From Ideonella sp. (lineage in GTDB: Bacteria; Pseudomonadota; Gammaproteobacteria; Burkholderiales; Burkholderiaceae_C), in NCBI GenBank assembly GCA_016721465.1, contig JADKIA010000015.1, positions 124,001-188,000 of the forward strand: DNA of 64,000 bases, read 5' to 3'. The translations under genes and the position numbers were made by a program. The notes under the pieces were generated by a model. It had not been told where the DNA came from. It was given only the letters and a program-made list of their open reading frames with translations, and ran no database searches. Shown here piece by piece: positions 1-16,459 of this stretch. How positions within the stretch are numbered: the first letter of the stretch is position 1; the number at the start of each line of letters is the position of its first letter.

Positions 1-1
1 C

Positions 2-2860
2 GATGCACCCGAAGGCCCGATGACCTTGAGCAACGAGGACATCCTCGACGTGGTCAAGATCCTCGTCGAACTGCGCAATGGCCGTGGTCAGGTGGATGAC
101 ATCGATCACCTGGGCAATCGCCGCGTGCGCTGTGTCGGTGAGCTGGCCGAGAACCAGTACCGCTCGGGCCTGGCGCGCATTGAGAAGGCCGTCAAGGAGC
201 GCCTTGGCCAGGCCGAAACCGATGCGCTGATGCCGCACGATCTGATCAACTCCAAGCCGATCTCCGCGGCGCTGAAGGAGTTCTTCGGCGCCTCGCAGTT
301 GTCCCAGTTCATGGACCAGACCAACCCGCTGTCGGAAATCACGCACAAGCGTCGTGTCTCCGCACTGGGCCCGGGTGGTCTGACGCGCGAGCGCGCTGGC
401 TTCGAGGTGCGGGACGTGCACCCGACCCACTACGGGCGCGTGTGCCCGATCGAGACGCCGGAAGGCCCGAACATCGGCCTGATCAACTCGCTGGCGCTGT
501 ATGCGCGCCTGAACGAATACGGCTTCCTCGAGACGCCTTATCGCCGCGTCATGGACAGCAAGGTCACCGACCAGATCGACTACCTGTCGGCCATCGAGGA
601 AGGCAAGTACGTCATCGCGCAGGCCAATGCATCCCTGGGTGACGATGGCAAGCTGACCGACGAGCTGGTCTCGGCACGTGAAAGCGGCGAGTCGGTGCTG
701 ACCTCGCCCGAGCGCATCCAGTACATGGACGTGGCGCCGGCGCAGATCGTGTCGGTGGCCGCCTCGCTGGTGCCCTTCCTGGAGCACGACGACGCGAACC
801 GCGCGCTGATGGGTGCCAACATGCAGCGCCAGGCGGTGCCGGTGCTGCGCCCCGAGAAGGCGCTGGTCGGCACGGGCGTCGAGCGTGTCGCCGCGGTCGA
901 CTCGGGCACCGTGGTCACCGCGCGCCGTGGAGGCGTGGTCGACTACGTCGACACCAACCGCATCGTGATTCGTGTGAACGACAACGAGACGGTGGCCGGC
1001 GAAGTCGGCGTGGACATCTACAACCTGATCAAGTACCAGCGCTCCAACCAGAACACCAACATCCACCAGCGCGCCATCGTCAAGCGCGGCGACATGGTGG
1101 CCTCCGGCGACGTGGTGGCCGATGGTGCCTCCACCGACCTGGGCGAGCTGGCGCTCGGCCAGAACATGCTGGTCGCCTTCATGCCCTGGAACGGCTACAA
1201 CTTCGAAGACTCGATTCTGATCTCCGAACGCGTGGTGGCCGAAGACCGCTACACCTCGATCCACATCGAGGAACTGGTGGTGATGGCCCGCGACACCAAG
1301 CTGGGCTCCGAAGAAATCACGCGTGACATCCCCAACCTGAGCGAACAGCAACTGTCCCGCCTGGATGAGTCGGGCATCGTCTACATCGGCGCTGAAGTGA
1401 CGCCGGGTGACGTGCTCGTGGGCAAGGTCACGCCCAAGGGCGAGACCACGCTGACGCCGGAAGAGAAACTGCTGCGCGCGATCTTCGGTGAGAAGGCCTC
1501 CGACGTGAAGGACACGTCCCTGCGCGTGGACCAGGGCACCAACGGCACGGTCATCGACGTGCAGGTGTTCACCCGTGAAGGCATCCAGCGCGACAAGCGC
1601 GCCCAGCAGATCATCGATGATGAACTCAAGCGTTTCCGCCTGGACCTGAACGACCAGCTGCGCATCGTCGAGGCCGATGCCTTCGACCGGATCGAGAAGC
1701 TGCTGAACGGCAAGCCTGCCAACGGGGGGCCGAACCGGATCGCCAAGGGCACGGCCATCGACAAGGCCTATCTGGCCAGTGTCGAGAAATACCACTGGTT
1801 CGACATCCGGCCGGCAGACGATGAAGTGGCCAACCAACTGGAGAGCATCAAGAACTCGCTCGACCAGACGCGCCACAACTTCGATCTGGCCTTCGAGGAA
1901 AAGCGCAAGAAGCTCACCCAGGGCGACGAGTTGCCCGCGGGCGTGCTGAAGATGGTCAAGGTGTACCTGGCCGTCAAGCGCCGCCTCCAGCCTGGCGACA
2001 AGATGGCCGGCCGCCACGGCAACAAGGGTGTGGTGTCCAAGATCACGCCGGTCGAGGACATGCCCTACATGGCCGACGGCACCCCGTGCGACATCGTGCT
2101 CAATCCGCTCGGTGTGCCCTCACGGATGAACGTGGGCCAGGTGCTGGAAGTTCACCTGGGCTGGGCTGGCAAGGGCATTGGCCAGCGCATCGGCGACATG
2201 CTGCAGCAACAGGCCAAGGTGGCCGAGTTGCGCAAGCTGTTCGACGAGCTCTACAACAAGAGTGGCGGCAAGACCGAGAACATCGACTCGCTGAGCGATG
2301 ACGACGTGCTGGAGATGGCGGGCAATCTGGCCAAGGGTGTGCCCTTCGCCACGCCGGTGTTCGACGGTGCGGCCGAGGAGGAGATCCGCGGCATGCTCAA
2401 GCTCGCCTACCCCGACGACATCGCTGCCAAGAAAGGCCTCACAGCGACGCGCACCCAGGCCACCTTGCACGATGGCCGCACGGGCGACGCGTTCGAGCGC
2501 CCAGTCACGGTCGGCTACATGCACGTGCTCAAGCTGCACCACCTGGTCGACGACAAGATGCACGCCCGCTCCACCGGCCCGTACTCGCTGGTCACCCAGC
2601 AGCCGTTGGGCGGCAAGGCACAGTTCGGTGGCCAGCGCTTCGGTGAAATGGAAGTGTGGGCACTGGAAGCCTACGGCGCGGCCTATGTGCTGCAGGAAAT
2701 GCTGACGGTCAAGTCCGACGACGTGAATGGCCGCACCAAGGTCTACGAGAACATCGTCAAGGGCGAGCACGCCATCGAAGCCGGCATGCCGGAATCGTTC
2801 AATGTCCTGGTCAAGGAAATCCGTTCCTTGGGCATCGACATGGAACTCGAGCGCAACTGA
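2..2860 (+). CDS. rpoB: RNA polymerase beta subunit, 5' end outside window
   Basis: Catalytic beta subunit of RNA polymerase. The reading frame is already open at base 2, and the visible 952 residues match roughly the C-terminal 70% of the family (about 1340-1370 aa), so the N-terminus is missing. The rifampicin-resistance region is visible at about nt 286-366 ([11 protein letters not shown], then [11 protein letters not shown]). The residues equivalent to E. coli Asp516, His526 and Ser531 are wild type, which predicts a rifampicin-sensitive enzyme. The conserved [25 protein letters not shown] and [18 protein letters not shown] segments are present. rpoC follows after 23 nt, as in the usual rpoBC operon. 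Confidence 0.98.
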   Translation, partial: DAPEGPMTLSNEDILDVVKILVELRNGRGQVDDIDHLGNRRVRCVGELAENQYRSGLARIEKAVKERLGQAETDALMPHDLINSKPISAALKEFFGASQLSQFMDQTNPLSEITHKRRVSALGPGGLTRERAGFEVRDVHPTHYGRVCPIETPEGPNIGLINSLALYARLNEYGFLETPYRRVMDSKVTDQIDYLSAIEEGKYVIAQANASLGDDGKLTDELVSARESGESVLTSPERIQYMDVAPAQIVSVAASLVPFLEHDDANRALMGANMQRQAVPVLRPEKALVGTGVERVAAVDSGTVVTARRGGVVDYVDTNRIVIRVNDNETVAGEVGVDIYNLIKYQRSNQNTNIHQRAIVKRGDMVASGDVVADGASTDLGELALGQNMLVAFMPWNGYNFEDSILISERVVAEDRYTSIHIEELVVMARDTKLGSEEITRDIPNLSEQQLSRLDESGIVYIGAEVTPGDVLVGKVTPKGETTLTPEEKLLRAIFGEKASDVKDTSLRVDQGTNGTVIDVQVFTREGIQRDKRAQQIIDDELKRFRLDLNDQLRIVEADAFDRIEKLLNGKPANGGPNRIAKGTAIDKAYLASVEKYHWFDIRPADDEVANQLESIKNSLDQTRHNFDLAFEEKRKKLTQGDELPAGVLKMVKVYLAVKRRLQPGDKMAGRHGNKGVVSKITPVEDMPYMADGTPCDIVLNPLGVPSRMNVGQVLEVHLGWAGKGIGQRIGDMLQQQAKVAELRKLFDELYNKSGGKTENIDSLSDDDVLEMAGNLAKGVPFATPVFDGAAEEEIRGMLKLAYPDDIAAKKGLTATRTQATLHDGRTGDAFERPVTVGYMHVLKLHHLVDDKMHARSTGPYSLVTQQPLGGKAQFGGQRFGEMEVWALEAYGAAYVLQEMLTVKSDDVNGRTKVYENIVKGEHAIEAGMPESFNVLVKEIRSLGIDMELERN

Positions 2861-2883
2861 TTGAACAGGTACAGGAGATACAC

Positions 2884-7122
<4,239 letters not shown>

Positions 7123-7160
7123 TCTCACAATCGGGCCCAACTGGGCTCGGTCTTGCCAAG

Positions 7161-7187
7161 AGGGCGGCCCGCGGGCCGCCCTTTTTC
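7161..7187 (+). terminator. Rho-independent terminator after rpoC
   Basis: A perfect 20-bp GC palindrome (7162-7181) is followed directly by five T residues. It lies 39 nt after the rpoC stop and marks the end of the rpoBC transcription unit. The T-run overlaps the stop codon of the convergent PIN-domain gene. Confidence 0.9.
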
Positions 7188-7626
7188 ATGAGGTCGGCGT
7201 CGCGGCGGCGCGGATCCAGTCCACCGGTTTCAACACGCGCACCCCGTGCCGAACAGCGCCTTTGGCCAGCCGCAGCAGCGCCTTGTCACGGGTAAGCAGC
7301 CAGCCTGCTCGCCTGGCCAGCGCCAGGTCGATGAATTTCTGGTCGTCGACATCGGTGCAGTGCAGTTGCCGCGGCGCCAAGAGCGATGGTGGCTCGACGA
7401 GGTGACAGTGGATCGCAGTCATCCGGCGTGTCGGCTCGAACTGTGCCTGCCAGCGTTCGAGACCGGGCCGTGACAGCACGTGGTGCAACTCATCGAGCAT
7501 GGCGGGTGTGGCCACCCAGCGCAGTCGGTGGGCGAGGACTTCGTCGCCGATCGCCCGCCCCGCGGGGTCGCCAAACAGCAACCAATCGAGCACGGTGTTG
7601 GTGTCGATCACGATCTCGCTGACCAT
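7186..7626 (-). CDS. PIN-domain protein, putative ribonuclease
   Basis: 146-aa protein with the PIN fold signature: an N-terminal VIDTNTVLDWLLFGDP, a middle E (LDELHHVL), and a late acidic cluster CTDVDDQKFIDLALA followed by LLTRDKALL. These are the usual Mg-binding acidic residues of PIN nucleases. It resembles the COG1569 type, often called VapC-like. No antitoxin gene sits beside it, so a toxin role is not supported here. I chose 7626 because the family normally begins directly before the first Asp; an ATG at 7650 is an alternative. It lies between rpoC and rpsL in the opposite orientation, and the rpsL promoter sits just upstream of its start. Confidence 0.75.
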   Translation of the reverse strand: MVSEIVIDTNTVLDWLLFGDPAGRAIGDEVLAHRLRWVATPAMLDELHHVLSRPGLERWQAQFEPTRRMTAIHCHLVEPPSLLAPRQLHCTDVDDQKFIDLALARRAGWLLTRDKALLRLAKGAVRHGVRVLKPVDWIRAAATPTS

Positions 7627-7663
7627 TGCTCGTGGGACATTTTCGATCATGCGGGCCAGGTAC

Positions 7664-7692
7664 TTGTGGCGGGCGGCATCGCCGAATATAAT
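7664..7692 (+). promoter_or_regulatory. Probable promoter of the rpsL-rpsG-fusA-tuf unit
   Basis: A perfect -10 box TATAAT (7687-7692) is preceded at 17 nt by TTGTGG (7664-7669), which shares TTG with the -35 consensus. It points towards rpsL and implies an untranslated leader of about 275 nt. Confidence 0.6.
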
Positions 7693-7874
7693 GGAGGGCT
7701 TTTCGGCAGATTCTGCTGCGCTCTTTGTCGAGCCAATCAGCCCGCCAGGTAGTAGGCACCACGCAACAGGCGACGAGCGGCACAGGCATGGACTGGCGTC
7801 GAACACGACCCGTGCGGCCCCCTTGAACGGGTTCGCGGTGCGGGTGGTTCGGCGCCTTTTGTGCTTCCGGTGTT

Positions 7875-7897
7875 GCCCATGCGTGTGACGCGTGGGC
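7875..7897 (+). promoter_or_regulatory. Hairpin in the rpsL leader
   Basis: A 10-bp stem containing one G-U pair (7875-7884 with 7888-7897) closes a 3-nt loop. It lies about 80 nt upstream of rpsL inside the long leader. There is no T-run, so it is not an obvious terminator. It could be a regulatory or RNA-processing element. Confidence 0.4.
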
Positions 7898-7974
7898 GAT
7901 GCTGGTTTCGACAGCCCGGGGTGCAAGCTGCCTTGGCGAAAAGACAAGTGACTTCAAACGGGAACAAGTTACCT

Positions 7975-8352
7975 ATGCCAACCATCAACCAGCTCGTGCG
8001 CCACGGCCGTCAGGTCGAGGTCACCAAGAGCAAGTCGCCTGCGATGCAGAACAGCCCGCAGCGCCGTGGTGTGTGCACTCGCGTGTACACCACCACGCCG
8101 AAGAAGCCGAATTCCGCGCTGCGGAAGGTCGCCAAGGTTCGCCTGACCAACGGCTTCGAGATCATTTCCTACATCGGTGGCGAAGGCCACAACCTGCAAG
8201 AGCACAGTGTGGTGCTGGTGCGTGGCGGCCGGGTCAAGGATCTGCCGGGCGTGCGCTACCACATCGTGCGTGGTTCACTCGACCTGCAGGGCGTCAAGGA
8301 TCGCAAGCAGTCGCGTTCCAAGTACGGTGCCAAGCGCCCGAAGAAGGCCTGA
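7975..8352 (+). CDS. rpsL: 30S ribosomal protein S12
   Basis: 125-aa decoding-centre protein (E. coli 124). It starts [12 protein letters not shown] and contains the conserved [18 protein letters not shown] and [13 protein letters not shown] segments. The lysines equivalent to E. coli Lys43 and Lys88 are present, which predicts a streptomycin-sensitive form. The start at 7975 matches the universal N-terminus. It is the first gene of the str operon here. Confidence 0.98.
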   Translation: MPTINQLVRHGRQVEVTKSKSPAMQNSPQRRGVCTRVYTTTPKKPNSALRKVAKVRLTNGFEIISYIGGEGHNLQEHSVVLVRGGRVKDLPGVRYHIVRGSLDLQGVKDRKQSRSKYGAKRPKKA

Positions 8353-8593
8353 CAGGCCTGCTGCGCGACCCGGATTTGCGCCTGCGCTGCTCGCCGTACA
8401 TGGGTATGGCTGCGCTGCTCGACGCAACTGCGGGCCGCTCGCTACGGCCTCTCAGGCCTTCTTGCAGAAGGCAGACGGAGGTCGTGTTGTGGTCGGTGGT
8501 TCATTGAACGCTGACCGAGTAAGTGAACGGCTTGTTGGTCGTTCGCGGCGGGTGTAAGAAGCGCTCGCCAACTGAAGCCAAAGGAAGAAAGAA

Positions 8594-9064
8594 ATGCCAC
8601 GTCGTCGCGAAGTACCCAAACGCGAAATCCTGCCCGATCCGAAGTTCGGTTCGGTGGATCTGTCCAAGTTCATGAACGTTGTCATGGAGTCGGGCAAGAA
8701 GGCTGTTGCCGAGCGCATCATCTACGGCGCCCTGGAGCAGGTCGAGAAGAAGGCCGGCAAGGATCCGTTGGAGATCTTCATGGTCGCCATCAACAACGTC
8801 AAGCCGATGGTCGAGGTCAAGTCCCGCCGCGTCGGCGGTGCGAACTACCAAGTTCCCGTGGAAGTTCGCCCCGTCCGTCGGATGGCGCTGGCCATGCGCT
8901 GGCTGAAGGAGTCGGCCCGCAAGCGCGGCGAGAAGTCGATGGCTGCACGTTTGGCCAATGAACTGCTGGAGGCCAGCGAAGGCCGCGGCGGCGCCATGAA
9001 GAAGCGTGACGAGGTTCACCGCATGGCCGAAGCCAACAAGGCGTTCTCGCACTTCCGCTTCTAA
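8594..9064 (+). CDS. rpsG: 30S ribosomal protein S7
   Basis: 156-aa primary 16S rRNA-binding protein that nucleates the 30S head. The N-terminus [20 protein letters not shown] and the C-terminus [15 protein letters not shown] are typical. An AAGGAAGAAAG ribosome-binding stretch precedes the ATG. A 241-nt spacer with no gene separates it from rpsL; fusA follows after 78 nt. Confidence 0.98.
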   Translation: MPRRREVPKREILPDPKFGSVDLSKFMNVVMESGKKAVAERIIYGALEQVEKKAGKDPLEIFMVAINNVKPMVEVKSRRVGGANYQVPVEVRPVRRMALAMRWLKESARKRGEKSMAARLANELLEASEGRGGAMKKRDEVHRMAEANKAFSHFRF

Positions 9065-9142
9065 AGCCCCACTCAAGCCCTTCGGCCGCCTTACCCGGGT
9101 TTGTACTGACCCGAGGGCGGCCCCTGCATTTGGAGAGCCATC

Positions 9143-11245
9143 ATGGCCCGCAAGACACCCATCGAGCGCTACCGCAACATCGGTATTTCCGCGCACATCG
9201 ACGCTGGCAAGACCACGACCACCGAGCGCATCCTTTTTTACACCGGTGTGAACCACAAGATCGGTGAGGTGCATGATGGCGCCGCCACGATGGACTGGAT
9301 GGAGCAGGAGCAAGAGCGCGGCATCACGATCACGTCGGCCGCCACCACCTGCTTCTGGAAGGGCATGGACCTGTCCTTCCAAGAGCACCGCATCAACATC
9401 ATCGACACCCCTGGGCACGTGGACTTCACCATCGAGGTGGAGCGTTCGATGCGTGTGCTGGATGGCGCCTGCATGGTGTATTGCGCGGTCGGCGGCGTGC
9501 AGCCGCAGTCCGAAACCGTTTGGCGCCAGGCCAACAAGTACAAGGTGCCTCGCCTGGCATTCGTCAACAAGATGGACCGCACGGGTGCGAACTTCTTCAA
9601 GGTCTACGACCAGATGAAGACGCGTCTGAAGGCCAATCCCGTGCCCATCGTGATCCCCATCGGTGCCGAAGAAAACTTCACCGGCGTGGTCGATCTGCTG
9701 AAGATGAAGGCCATCATCTGGGACGAGGCTTCGCAGGGCATGAAGTTCAACTACGAAGCCATTCCGGCGGAGTTGATGGCCGAAGCGCAGAAGTGGCGCG
9801 AGAACATGGTCGAAGCAGCGGCGGAAGCCAGCGAAGACCTGATGAACAAGTACCTTGAATCGGGCGAGTTGACCGAAGCCGAGATCATGCAGGGCATTCG
9901 CACACGCACGATCGCGGCCGAGATTCAGCCGATGTACTGTGGCAGCGCCTTCAAGAACAAGGGCGTGCAGCGCATGCTGGACGGCGTGGTTGATTTCATG
10001 CCTTCGCCTGCCGACATTCCCCCGGTTCCGGGCACCGACGACGACGATCAGCCGACCACGCGCGAGCGTACCGACGAGGCCAGGTTTTCGGCGCTGGCCT
10101 TCAAGCTGATGACCGACCCCTACGTCGGCCAGCTGACCTTCGTGCGCGTGTACTCCGGCGTGCTGAAGTCGGGCGATTCGGTGTTCAACCCGATTCGTGG
10201 CAAGAAGGAGCGCATTGGCCGTATCCTGCAGATGCACGCCAACCAGCGCGAAGAAATCAAGGAAATTCTGGCCGGTGACATCGCTGCCTGCGTGGGCCTG
10301 AAGGACGTGACCACGGGCGAGACCCTGTGCGATCCGGACAGCATCATCACGCTGGAAAAGATGGTCTTCCCCGAGCCCGTGATCTCGCAGGCCGTGGAGC
10401 CCAAGACCAAGGCCGATCAGGAGAAGATGGGCATTGCGCTGGGCCGCCTGGCGCAAGAGGATCCCTCGTTCCGCGTTCGCACGGACGAGGAGTCGGGCCA
10501 GACCATCATCTCCGGCATGGGCGAGTTGCACCTCGAGATCATCGTCGACCGGATGAAGCGTGAGTTTGGCGTCGAGGCCAACGTCGGCAAGCCGCAGGTG
10601 GCGTACCGCGAAACCATCCGCAAGCTGGTCAAGGATGTCGAAGGCAAGTTCGTGCGTCAGTCCGGCGGCAAGGGCCAGTATGGCCACGTGGTGCTGACGG
10701 TCGAGCCGCAGGAGCCGGGCAAGGGCTTCGAGTTCGTCGACGCCATCAAGGGCGGCGTGGTGCCGCGCGAGTTCATTCCGGCCGTGGAAAAGGGCCTGAT
10801 CGATACGCTGCCGAATGGCGTGCTGGCCGGCTTCCCGGTGGTCGACGTAAAAGTCACGCTGACCTTCGGCTCGTACCATGAAGTGGACTCGAACGAAAAC
10901 GCGTTCAAGATGGCCGCGTCGATGGGTTTCAAGGACGGCATGCGCAAGGCGTCGCCGGTCATCCTGGAGCCGATGATGGCGGTGGAGGTGGAAACGCCGG
11001 AAGACTATGCTGGATCGGTGATGGGCGACCTGTCATCTCGGCGTGGCATGGTGCAAGGCATGGACGACATCATCGGCGGCGGCAAGATCATCAAGGCCGA
11101 GGTCCCGCTGTCCGAAATGTTCGGCTACTCGACCACCTTGCGTTCGATGTCGCAGGGCCGCGCCACGTACACGATGGAGTTCAAGCACTACAGCGAAGCT
11201 CCGAAGAACGTGGCCGACGCCATCATCACCTCTCGCGCTAAGTAA
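9143..11245 (+). CDS. fusA: Elongation factor G
   Basis: 700-aa GTPase that drives ribosomal translocation. GTP-binding motifs are visible: AHIDAGKT near the N-terminus (G1), DTPGHVDF (G3) and NKMDR (G4). The C-terminal domains IV and V are complete, ending in DAIITSRAK. Length and start fit the family. It sits between rpsG and tuf as in the classic str operon. It preserves its frame although the next gene, tuf, does not. Confidence 0.98.
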   Translation: MARKTPIERYRNIGISAHIDAGKTTTTERILFYTGVNHKIGEVHDGAATMDWMEQEQERGITITSAATTCFWKGMDLSFQEHRINIIDTPGHVDFTIEVERSMRVLDGACMVYCAVGGVQPQSETVWRQANKYKVPRLAFVNKMDRTGANFFKVYDQMKTRLKANPVPIVIPIGAEENFTGVVDLLKMKAIIWDEASQGMKFNYEAIPAELMAEAQKWRENMVEAAAEASEDLMNKYLESGELTEAEIMQGIRTRTIAAEIQPMYCGSAFKNKGVQRMLDGVVDFMPSPADIPPVPGTDDDDQPTTRERTDEARFSALAFKLMTDPYVGQLTFVRVYSGVLKSGDSVFNPIRGKKERIGRILQMHANQREEIKEILAGDIAACVGLKDVTTGETLCDPDSIITLEKMVFPEPVISQAVEPKTKADQEKMGIALGRLAQEDPSFRVRTDEESGQTIISGMGELHLEIIVDRMKREFGVEANVGKPQVAYRETIRKLVKDVEGKFVRQSGGKGQYGHVVLTVEPQEPGKGFEFVDAIKGGVVPREFIPAVEKGLIDTLPNGVLAGFPVVDVKVTLTFGSYHEVDSNENAFKMAASMGFKDGMRKASPVILEPMMAVEVETPEDYAGSVMGDLSSRRGMVQGMDDIIGGGKIIKAEVPLSEMFGYSTTLRSMSQGRATYTMEFKHYSEAPKNVADAIITSRAK

Positions 11246-11374
11246 GCGAACTGAAATCAAGCCGGTCTTTGGCGCCCAGGCAAAACCTGGGACTGTCCTG
11301 CTGCCCGTGGCAAGCGACGCGTCTGAAGACCTTAAACATACCGCGGGCAACGCTCTTTGATTTGGAGATTTGAA

Positions 11375-12562
<1,188 letters not shown>

Positions 12563-12636
12563 CGTCTTGCATGACACGCCGACCCTGGGGCGGAGACACC
12601 CCGGGCCGGCATCATCGCTCTTTACAAGGAACCGTC

Positions 12637-12948
12637 ATGCAAAAGCAAAAGATCCGCATCCGCCTGAAGGCGTTTGACTACAAGCTCATCGACCAGTCGG
12701 CCCTTGAGATCGTGGACACCGCCAAACGCACTGGCGCCATCGTCAGGGGTCCCGTGCCTCTGCCGACCCGCATGCAACGATTCGACATCCTGCGCTCGCC
12801 ACACGTCAACAAGACCAGCCGCGACCAGTTCGAGATTCGCACGCACCAACGCCTGATGGACATCGTCGATCCCACCGACAAGACCGTGGACGCGCTGATG
12901 AAGCTCGACCTGCCGGCCGGCGTGGACGTCGAGATCAAGCTGCAGTAA
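12637..12948 (+). CDS. rpsJ: 30S ribosomal protein S10
   Basis: 103-aa protein, the same length as in E. coli. The start at 12637 gives [19 protein letters not shown], preceded by [23 protein letters not shown] and the C-terminal GVDVEIKLQ are conserved. It is a 30S head protein and also NusE in antitermination complexes. An insertion sequence begins 10 nt after its stop codon and separates it from the rest of the S10 operon. Confidence 0.97.
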   Translation: MQKQKIRIRLKAFDYKLIDQSALEIVDTAKRTGAIVRGPVPLPTRMQRFDILRSPHVNKTSRDQFEIRTHQRLMDIVDPTDKTVDALMKLDLPAGVDVEIKLQ

Positions 12949-12958
12949 CGGGCCGCTC

Positions 12959-12989
12959 AGTCTTTTCCAAACGAGGTATGAGCCTGGAG
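12959..12989. repeat. Left terminal inverted repeat of the IS
   Basis: Matches 14549-14578 in inverted orientation, with one single-base gap and one mismatch. It begins 10 nt after the rpsJ stop. Confidence 0.7.
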
Positions 12990-13213
12990 AGGCCTGACCT
13001 CGGGGACGCGTGGAGCGTCGATCCGTTGTAGACCGAGACAGTGTATTGGGGTCCTGCTCTTTGGATTCGTACCACCGTGGTCGAAGGCTGTGGGCATGTG
13101 GTCGAAGGTGCGGGCGGTGGGCAACGCACGGCGTTGTCCACGGACCGTGCCGGTGCGCGCGAGCGCATCGTCCACATGTCCACAGCCCCCGCCCTTGGCG
13201 CGCCGCAGGGAGT

Positions 13214-14445
13214 TCAGCCGGTTCGTGGCGGTACCCGTTTGAACAGCGCCTGCCGCGCCTGCTTGAGTTCCTCGCCAGCCTGCACGTCGGTCAGCGCCGT
13301 GGCCAGTGCCTGCAGATGTTCGAGCGTGATCCCCCGCGCATGAACGTGTGCCTCAGGCAGGCTGGCCAGCTTGTCCAGCGGCGTCATCGCATCCTTGGCT
13401 CGGTACACGCGCTTGATGCGCCCGGGCTTTTCGGATCCGGCTTGTCGGTCGAGAACAGGCACGGCCGGTGGAGTTCAGGAACGGGTTAAGGTACTCGGCG
13501 CAGAAGGTGTTGAAGCGCCCGGCGGACGTTGCGGGATGTGCTCGTAGCCGAAGACGCGGCGCACAACGGCGCCGTTCTTGGTCTCGCCAGGCCGTTGTCG
13601 TTGCTGCGCCGCGGTCGGCTGCGGTGAACTCGATACGCAGCTTCTCCAGCATGGCGACCCGATGGTTGACGTACTCTGCCGTTGTCGGCGGAAGCCCAGG
13701 ATCAGGAACGGGAACTGCGCGAGCATCTGCTCGATGACGGGCAGCAGGTGCGCCTCCGAGATCGTCTGCACGGTGGCCACCACCTGCCACTGGGTGACGC
13801 AGTCCACCGCGTTGATGTGGTACAGGCCCTTGGTGCCGTCCCAGTCGCCCTGGTGAACGCTGTCGATGCGCACGAAGCCCGGACGGCCCTGGGGCCGGCG
13901 CCTGCGCACACCGATCGCACGGCCTTGGTCGGGCGCGTCTTGGTCAGCACGACGCGCTGGGCGCGGTAGCCGACGCTGGCGCGCAGGTTGTACAGGTGGG
14001 CCACCGAGATCGAACCCAGTCGCTCGAAGCGCCCATCGGCGAAGACATCGCGCTGGCGGCGCAGCACGCAGGCCGTGGCCGGTCCCGACAGGGTACCCAT
14101 GGCCCGGTCCACCTCGGCCAACAGCACCACGTCGGGCCGTAGCGGCGCGCGAGGCAGCTGCGGGCGGCGATAGTTCTTGACCAGGGGCTTGCCGCCGGTC
14201 CAGCGCGAAACCAGCCGCGTGAGCTGGGCGCGGCTGTAGCCGCTCAGGCGCTGCAAATACGCCAGCACCACGCCGCGCTCGGCCCGCTGCAGCTGGCGGT
14301 ACCCAAAGCGCTGCAGCACCTGTTCGATCCAGGCGTAGCGGCCCTCGTCGTCATCGGCGCTGCGGAACTCCAGCGCCTGCGTACCGGCCACCACCGCGCA
14401 CCTGTTCCAGGGTGCGCACTTGGCCTCGTTCATGTCGATCACCAT
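13214..14445 (-). pseudogene. Integrase-core (rve/DDE) transposase, multiply frameshifted
   Basis: Homologous segments are spread over three frames. The N-terminal helix-turn-helix part is FGYRQLQRAERGVVLAYLQR onwards; the catalytic core begins VRIDSVHQGDWDGTKGLYHI; then come YVNHRVAMLEKLRIEF, ETKNGAVVRRVFGYEHIPQR, FNTFCAEYLNPFLN and a C-terminal GRIKRVYRAKDAMTPLDKL. Joined together they would make about 410 aa, a plausible integrase-type transposase. At least five frame changes interrupt it, including a compensated pair near 14395-14425. As read it cannot make an active enzyme. Confidence 0.8.
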
Positions 14446-14548
14446 CGGTTCGATGATCGACACCCCGCATGGAGGCTCCCAGCGAGCCATCCAGCCGCCC
14501 GGCCCAGAAACCCTCCAGGCTCATTCCTCAGTGGAATCTCGCGCCCGG

Positions 14549-14578
14549 CTCCAGGCTCATACCTCGTTGGACAAGACT
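14549..14578. repeat. Right terminal inverted repeat of the IS
   Basis: Inverted partner of 12959-12989. A second imperfect copy of its core lies just inside at 14513-14535, giving the right end a tandem arrangement. Confidence 0.7.
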
Positions 14579-14583
14579 CGCTC

Positions 14584-14613
14584 TTGCGGGTTCGCCCGCA
14601 GACGCGCTATACT
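14584..14613 (+). promoter_or_regulatory. Probable promoter of the rplC-led S10 operon
   Basis: TTGCGG (14584-14589) and TATACT (14608-14613) are separated by 18 nt, just outside the right end of the IS and pointing to rplC. It leaves a leader of about 185 nt containing GC-rich stems around 14652-14690. If active, it would uncouple rplC expression from the IS insertion. Confidence 0.6.
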
Positions 14614-14804
14614 GGCAGGCTTTTGCGCCAGCAGCGATTTCGCTGGCGTGCCAAGAAGACGCCGCTCCATGAAGAGCGGCGCAGGTGCGTTAAGGTTCGC
14701 CTCATCACACCAAAGTCACCCCCGGCCAATCGATGTCGGGTGTTCGAAACAAAGGCCCTGAAGCCGATTGGCGATCCAATTGGCAAGAGGGCTGGAGAAA
14801 AGCC

Positions 14805-15510
14805 ATGACGACAGCTGCTGCCAGCTATCGCCTCGGTTTGCTGGGTCGCAAGGTGGGCATGATGCGCATCTTCACGGACGACGGCGACGCCGTTCCCGTG
14901 ACGGTGCTTGACGTCCAACAACCGCGTCACCCAAGTCAAGACCGAGCAGACCGACGGCTACAACGCCCTTCAAGTGGCGTTTGGCTCGCGCAAAGCCTCG
15001 CGCGTGACCAAGCCGGAAGCCGGCCACCTCGCCAAAGCGGGCGTTGAAGCCGGTGAAGTGCTACAAGAGTTTCGTGTGCCGGCCGACGTGGTTGGCCAGT
15101 ACGCCGCTGGCGCCGCCGTGCCGGTGACCCTTTTCACTGTTGGCCAGAAGGTCGACGTGCAGGGCACCTCCATTGGCAAGGGCTTCACGGGCACGATCAA
15201 GCGCCACAACTTCAAATCGCAGCGCGCGTCGCACGGCAACAGCCGTTCGCACAATGTGCCTGGCTCGATTTCGATGGCGCAGGATCCTGGTCGCGTGTTC
15301 CCCGGCAAGCGCATGTCGGGTCACATGGGTGATGAGACCGTGTCGGTGCAGAACCTCGACATCGTCCGCATCGACGAAGCCCGCCAGCTGCTGCTGGTGC
15401 GTGGTGCCGTGCCCGGCGCCAAGACCGGTTTCGTGACCGTGCGCCCGGCCATCAAGGCGCGCGCGGGCAAGGCCGCAGTGCCTGCCGTTGCCACCAAGAA
15501 GGGAGCCTGA
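14805..15510 (+). CDS. rplC: 50S ribosomal protein L3, reading frame broken once
   Basis: Early-assembly 23S-binding protein. The frame opens at 14805 behind a GGAG site, reads [20 protein letters not shown] and continues to VTVLDV. The remainder, NNRVTQVKT through [14 protein letters not shown], is in another frame. The break is at 14912-14916, where Val-Ser codons are 2 nt short. L3 is essential and single-copy, so this is most simply a sequence error. The downstream genes are intact and tightly spaced (rplD begins 3 nt after the stop). Confidence 0.95.
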
Positions 15511-15512
15511 GA

Positions 15513-16133
15513 ATGCAGCTCGAGCTCCTCAATGAACAAGGTCAGGCGACCTCCAAGTTCGACGCACCGGACACGGTGTTCGCGCGTGACTACAACGAAG
15601 CCCTGGTCCACCAGGTGGTCGTGGCCTTCCAGGCCAATGCCCGTCAAGGCACCCGTGCCCAAAAGAACCGTGAAGCGGTCAAGCACAGCACCAAGAAGCC
15701 CTGGCGTCAAAAGGGCACCGGTCGCGCTCGTGCTGGCTCGACGTCGTCGCCGCTGTGGCGTGGGGGTGGTCGCACCTTCCCGAACAGCCCCGACGAGAAT
15801 TTCACCCAGAAGGTGAACAAGAAGATGTACCGCGCCGGCATGGCGGCCATCCTCTCGCAGCTGGCGCGCGACGGCCGCTTGGCGGTGGTCGATTCGATCT
15901 CGGTCGATTCGCCCAAGACCAAGCAACTGGCCGCCAAGTTCAAGGCGATGGGTCTGGACTCCGTGCTGGTGATCGCCGACGCTGTCGACGAAAACCTGGC
16001 GCTGGCCTCGCGCAACCTCGCCAACGTGTTGGTGTTGGAGCCGCGTTACACCGATCCCCTGTCGCTCGTGTACTACAAGAAGGTGCTGGTGACCAAGGCC
16101 GCGATCGAGCAGCTCAAGGAGATGTTCGCATGA
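15513..16133 (+). CDS. rplD: 50S ribosomal protein L4
   Basis: 206-aa 23S-binding protein that lines the exit tunnel; in E. coli it also represses the S10 operon. The conserved loop [21 protein letters not shown] is present, followed by the [13 protein letters not shown] C-terminal region (here [12 protein letters not shown]). Its stop codon overlaps the start of rplW. Confidence 0.98.
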   Translation: MQLELLNEQGQATSKFDAPDTVFARDYNEALVHQVVVAFQANARQGTRAQKNREAVKHSTKKPWRQKGTGRARAGSTSSPLWRGGGRTFPNSPDENFTQKVNKKMYRAGMAAILSQLARDGRLAVVDSISVDSPKTKQLAAKFKAMGLDSVLVIADAVDENLALASRNLANVLVLEPRYTDPLSLVYYKKVLVTKAAIEQLKEMFA

Positions 16134-16456
16134 GCCACGGTGACAAGAATCTGAAGTTCACCGAGGGCCGTCTGGCCCAGGTGCTGATTGCGCCGATCGT
16201 GTCCGAGAAGGCCACCAGCGTGGCTGAAAAGCACAACCAGGTGCTGTTCAAGGTGCTGCGCGACGCCACCAAGCCCGAGATCAAGGCCGCCGTTGAGCTG
16301 CTGTTCAAGGTCGAGGTCAAGGCGGTGCAGGTGGCCAACCAAAAGGGCAAGACCAAGCGCTTCGGTGGTCGGATCGGCCGTCGCGACCACGCCAAGAAGG
16401 CGTATGTGTCGCTGAAGCCGGGCCAGGAGCTCAATTTCTCCGGGGAGGCCGCGTAA
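16130..16456 (+). CDS. rplW: 50S ribosomal protein L23
   Basis: 108 aa. The ATG at 16130 overlaps the rplD stop (ATGA), indicating translational coupling. [15 protein letters not shown] and the basic loop [14 protein letters not shown] are typical. It forms part of the docking site for trigger factor and SRP at the tunnel exit. Confidence 0.97.
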   Translation: MSHGDKNLKFTEGRLAQVLIAPIVSEKATSVAEKHNQVLFKVLRDATKPEIKAAVELLFKVEVKAVQVANQKGKTKRFGGRIGRRDHAKKAYVSLKPGQELNFSGEAA

Positions 16457-16459
16457 ATC

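Larger units (their letters stand above)
12959..14578. mobile_element. Insertion sequence with decayed integrase-type transposase, between rpsJ and rplC
   Basis: About 1.6 kb bounded by near-perfect terminal inverted repeats of about 31 bp (12959-12989 and 14549-14578; one gap, one mismatch). A further related copy of the repeat core lies inside the right end (14513-14535). It carries one transposase remnant on the - strand. Between the left end and the transposase C-terminus are about 220 bp of non-coding DNA with short repeats. The arrangement recalls IS481/IS1202-like elements, but I cannot assign the family by eye. I could not establish a target duplication. Confidence 0.7.

Noticed and set aside
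7186..7626. VapBC toxin-antitoxin call for the PIN gene
   Set aside because: No antitoxin-like gene lies on either side; the neighbours are rpoC and the rpsL leader.
8501..10879. A 792-codon open frame on the strand opposite fusA
   Set aside because: It is the mirror frame of a highly biased GC-rich gene. It has no family signature and fusA fully explains the region. The same holds for the long opposite-strand frames over rpoC (2893-4992, 5380-7140) and over rpsC-rplP (18488-20413).
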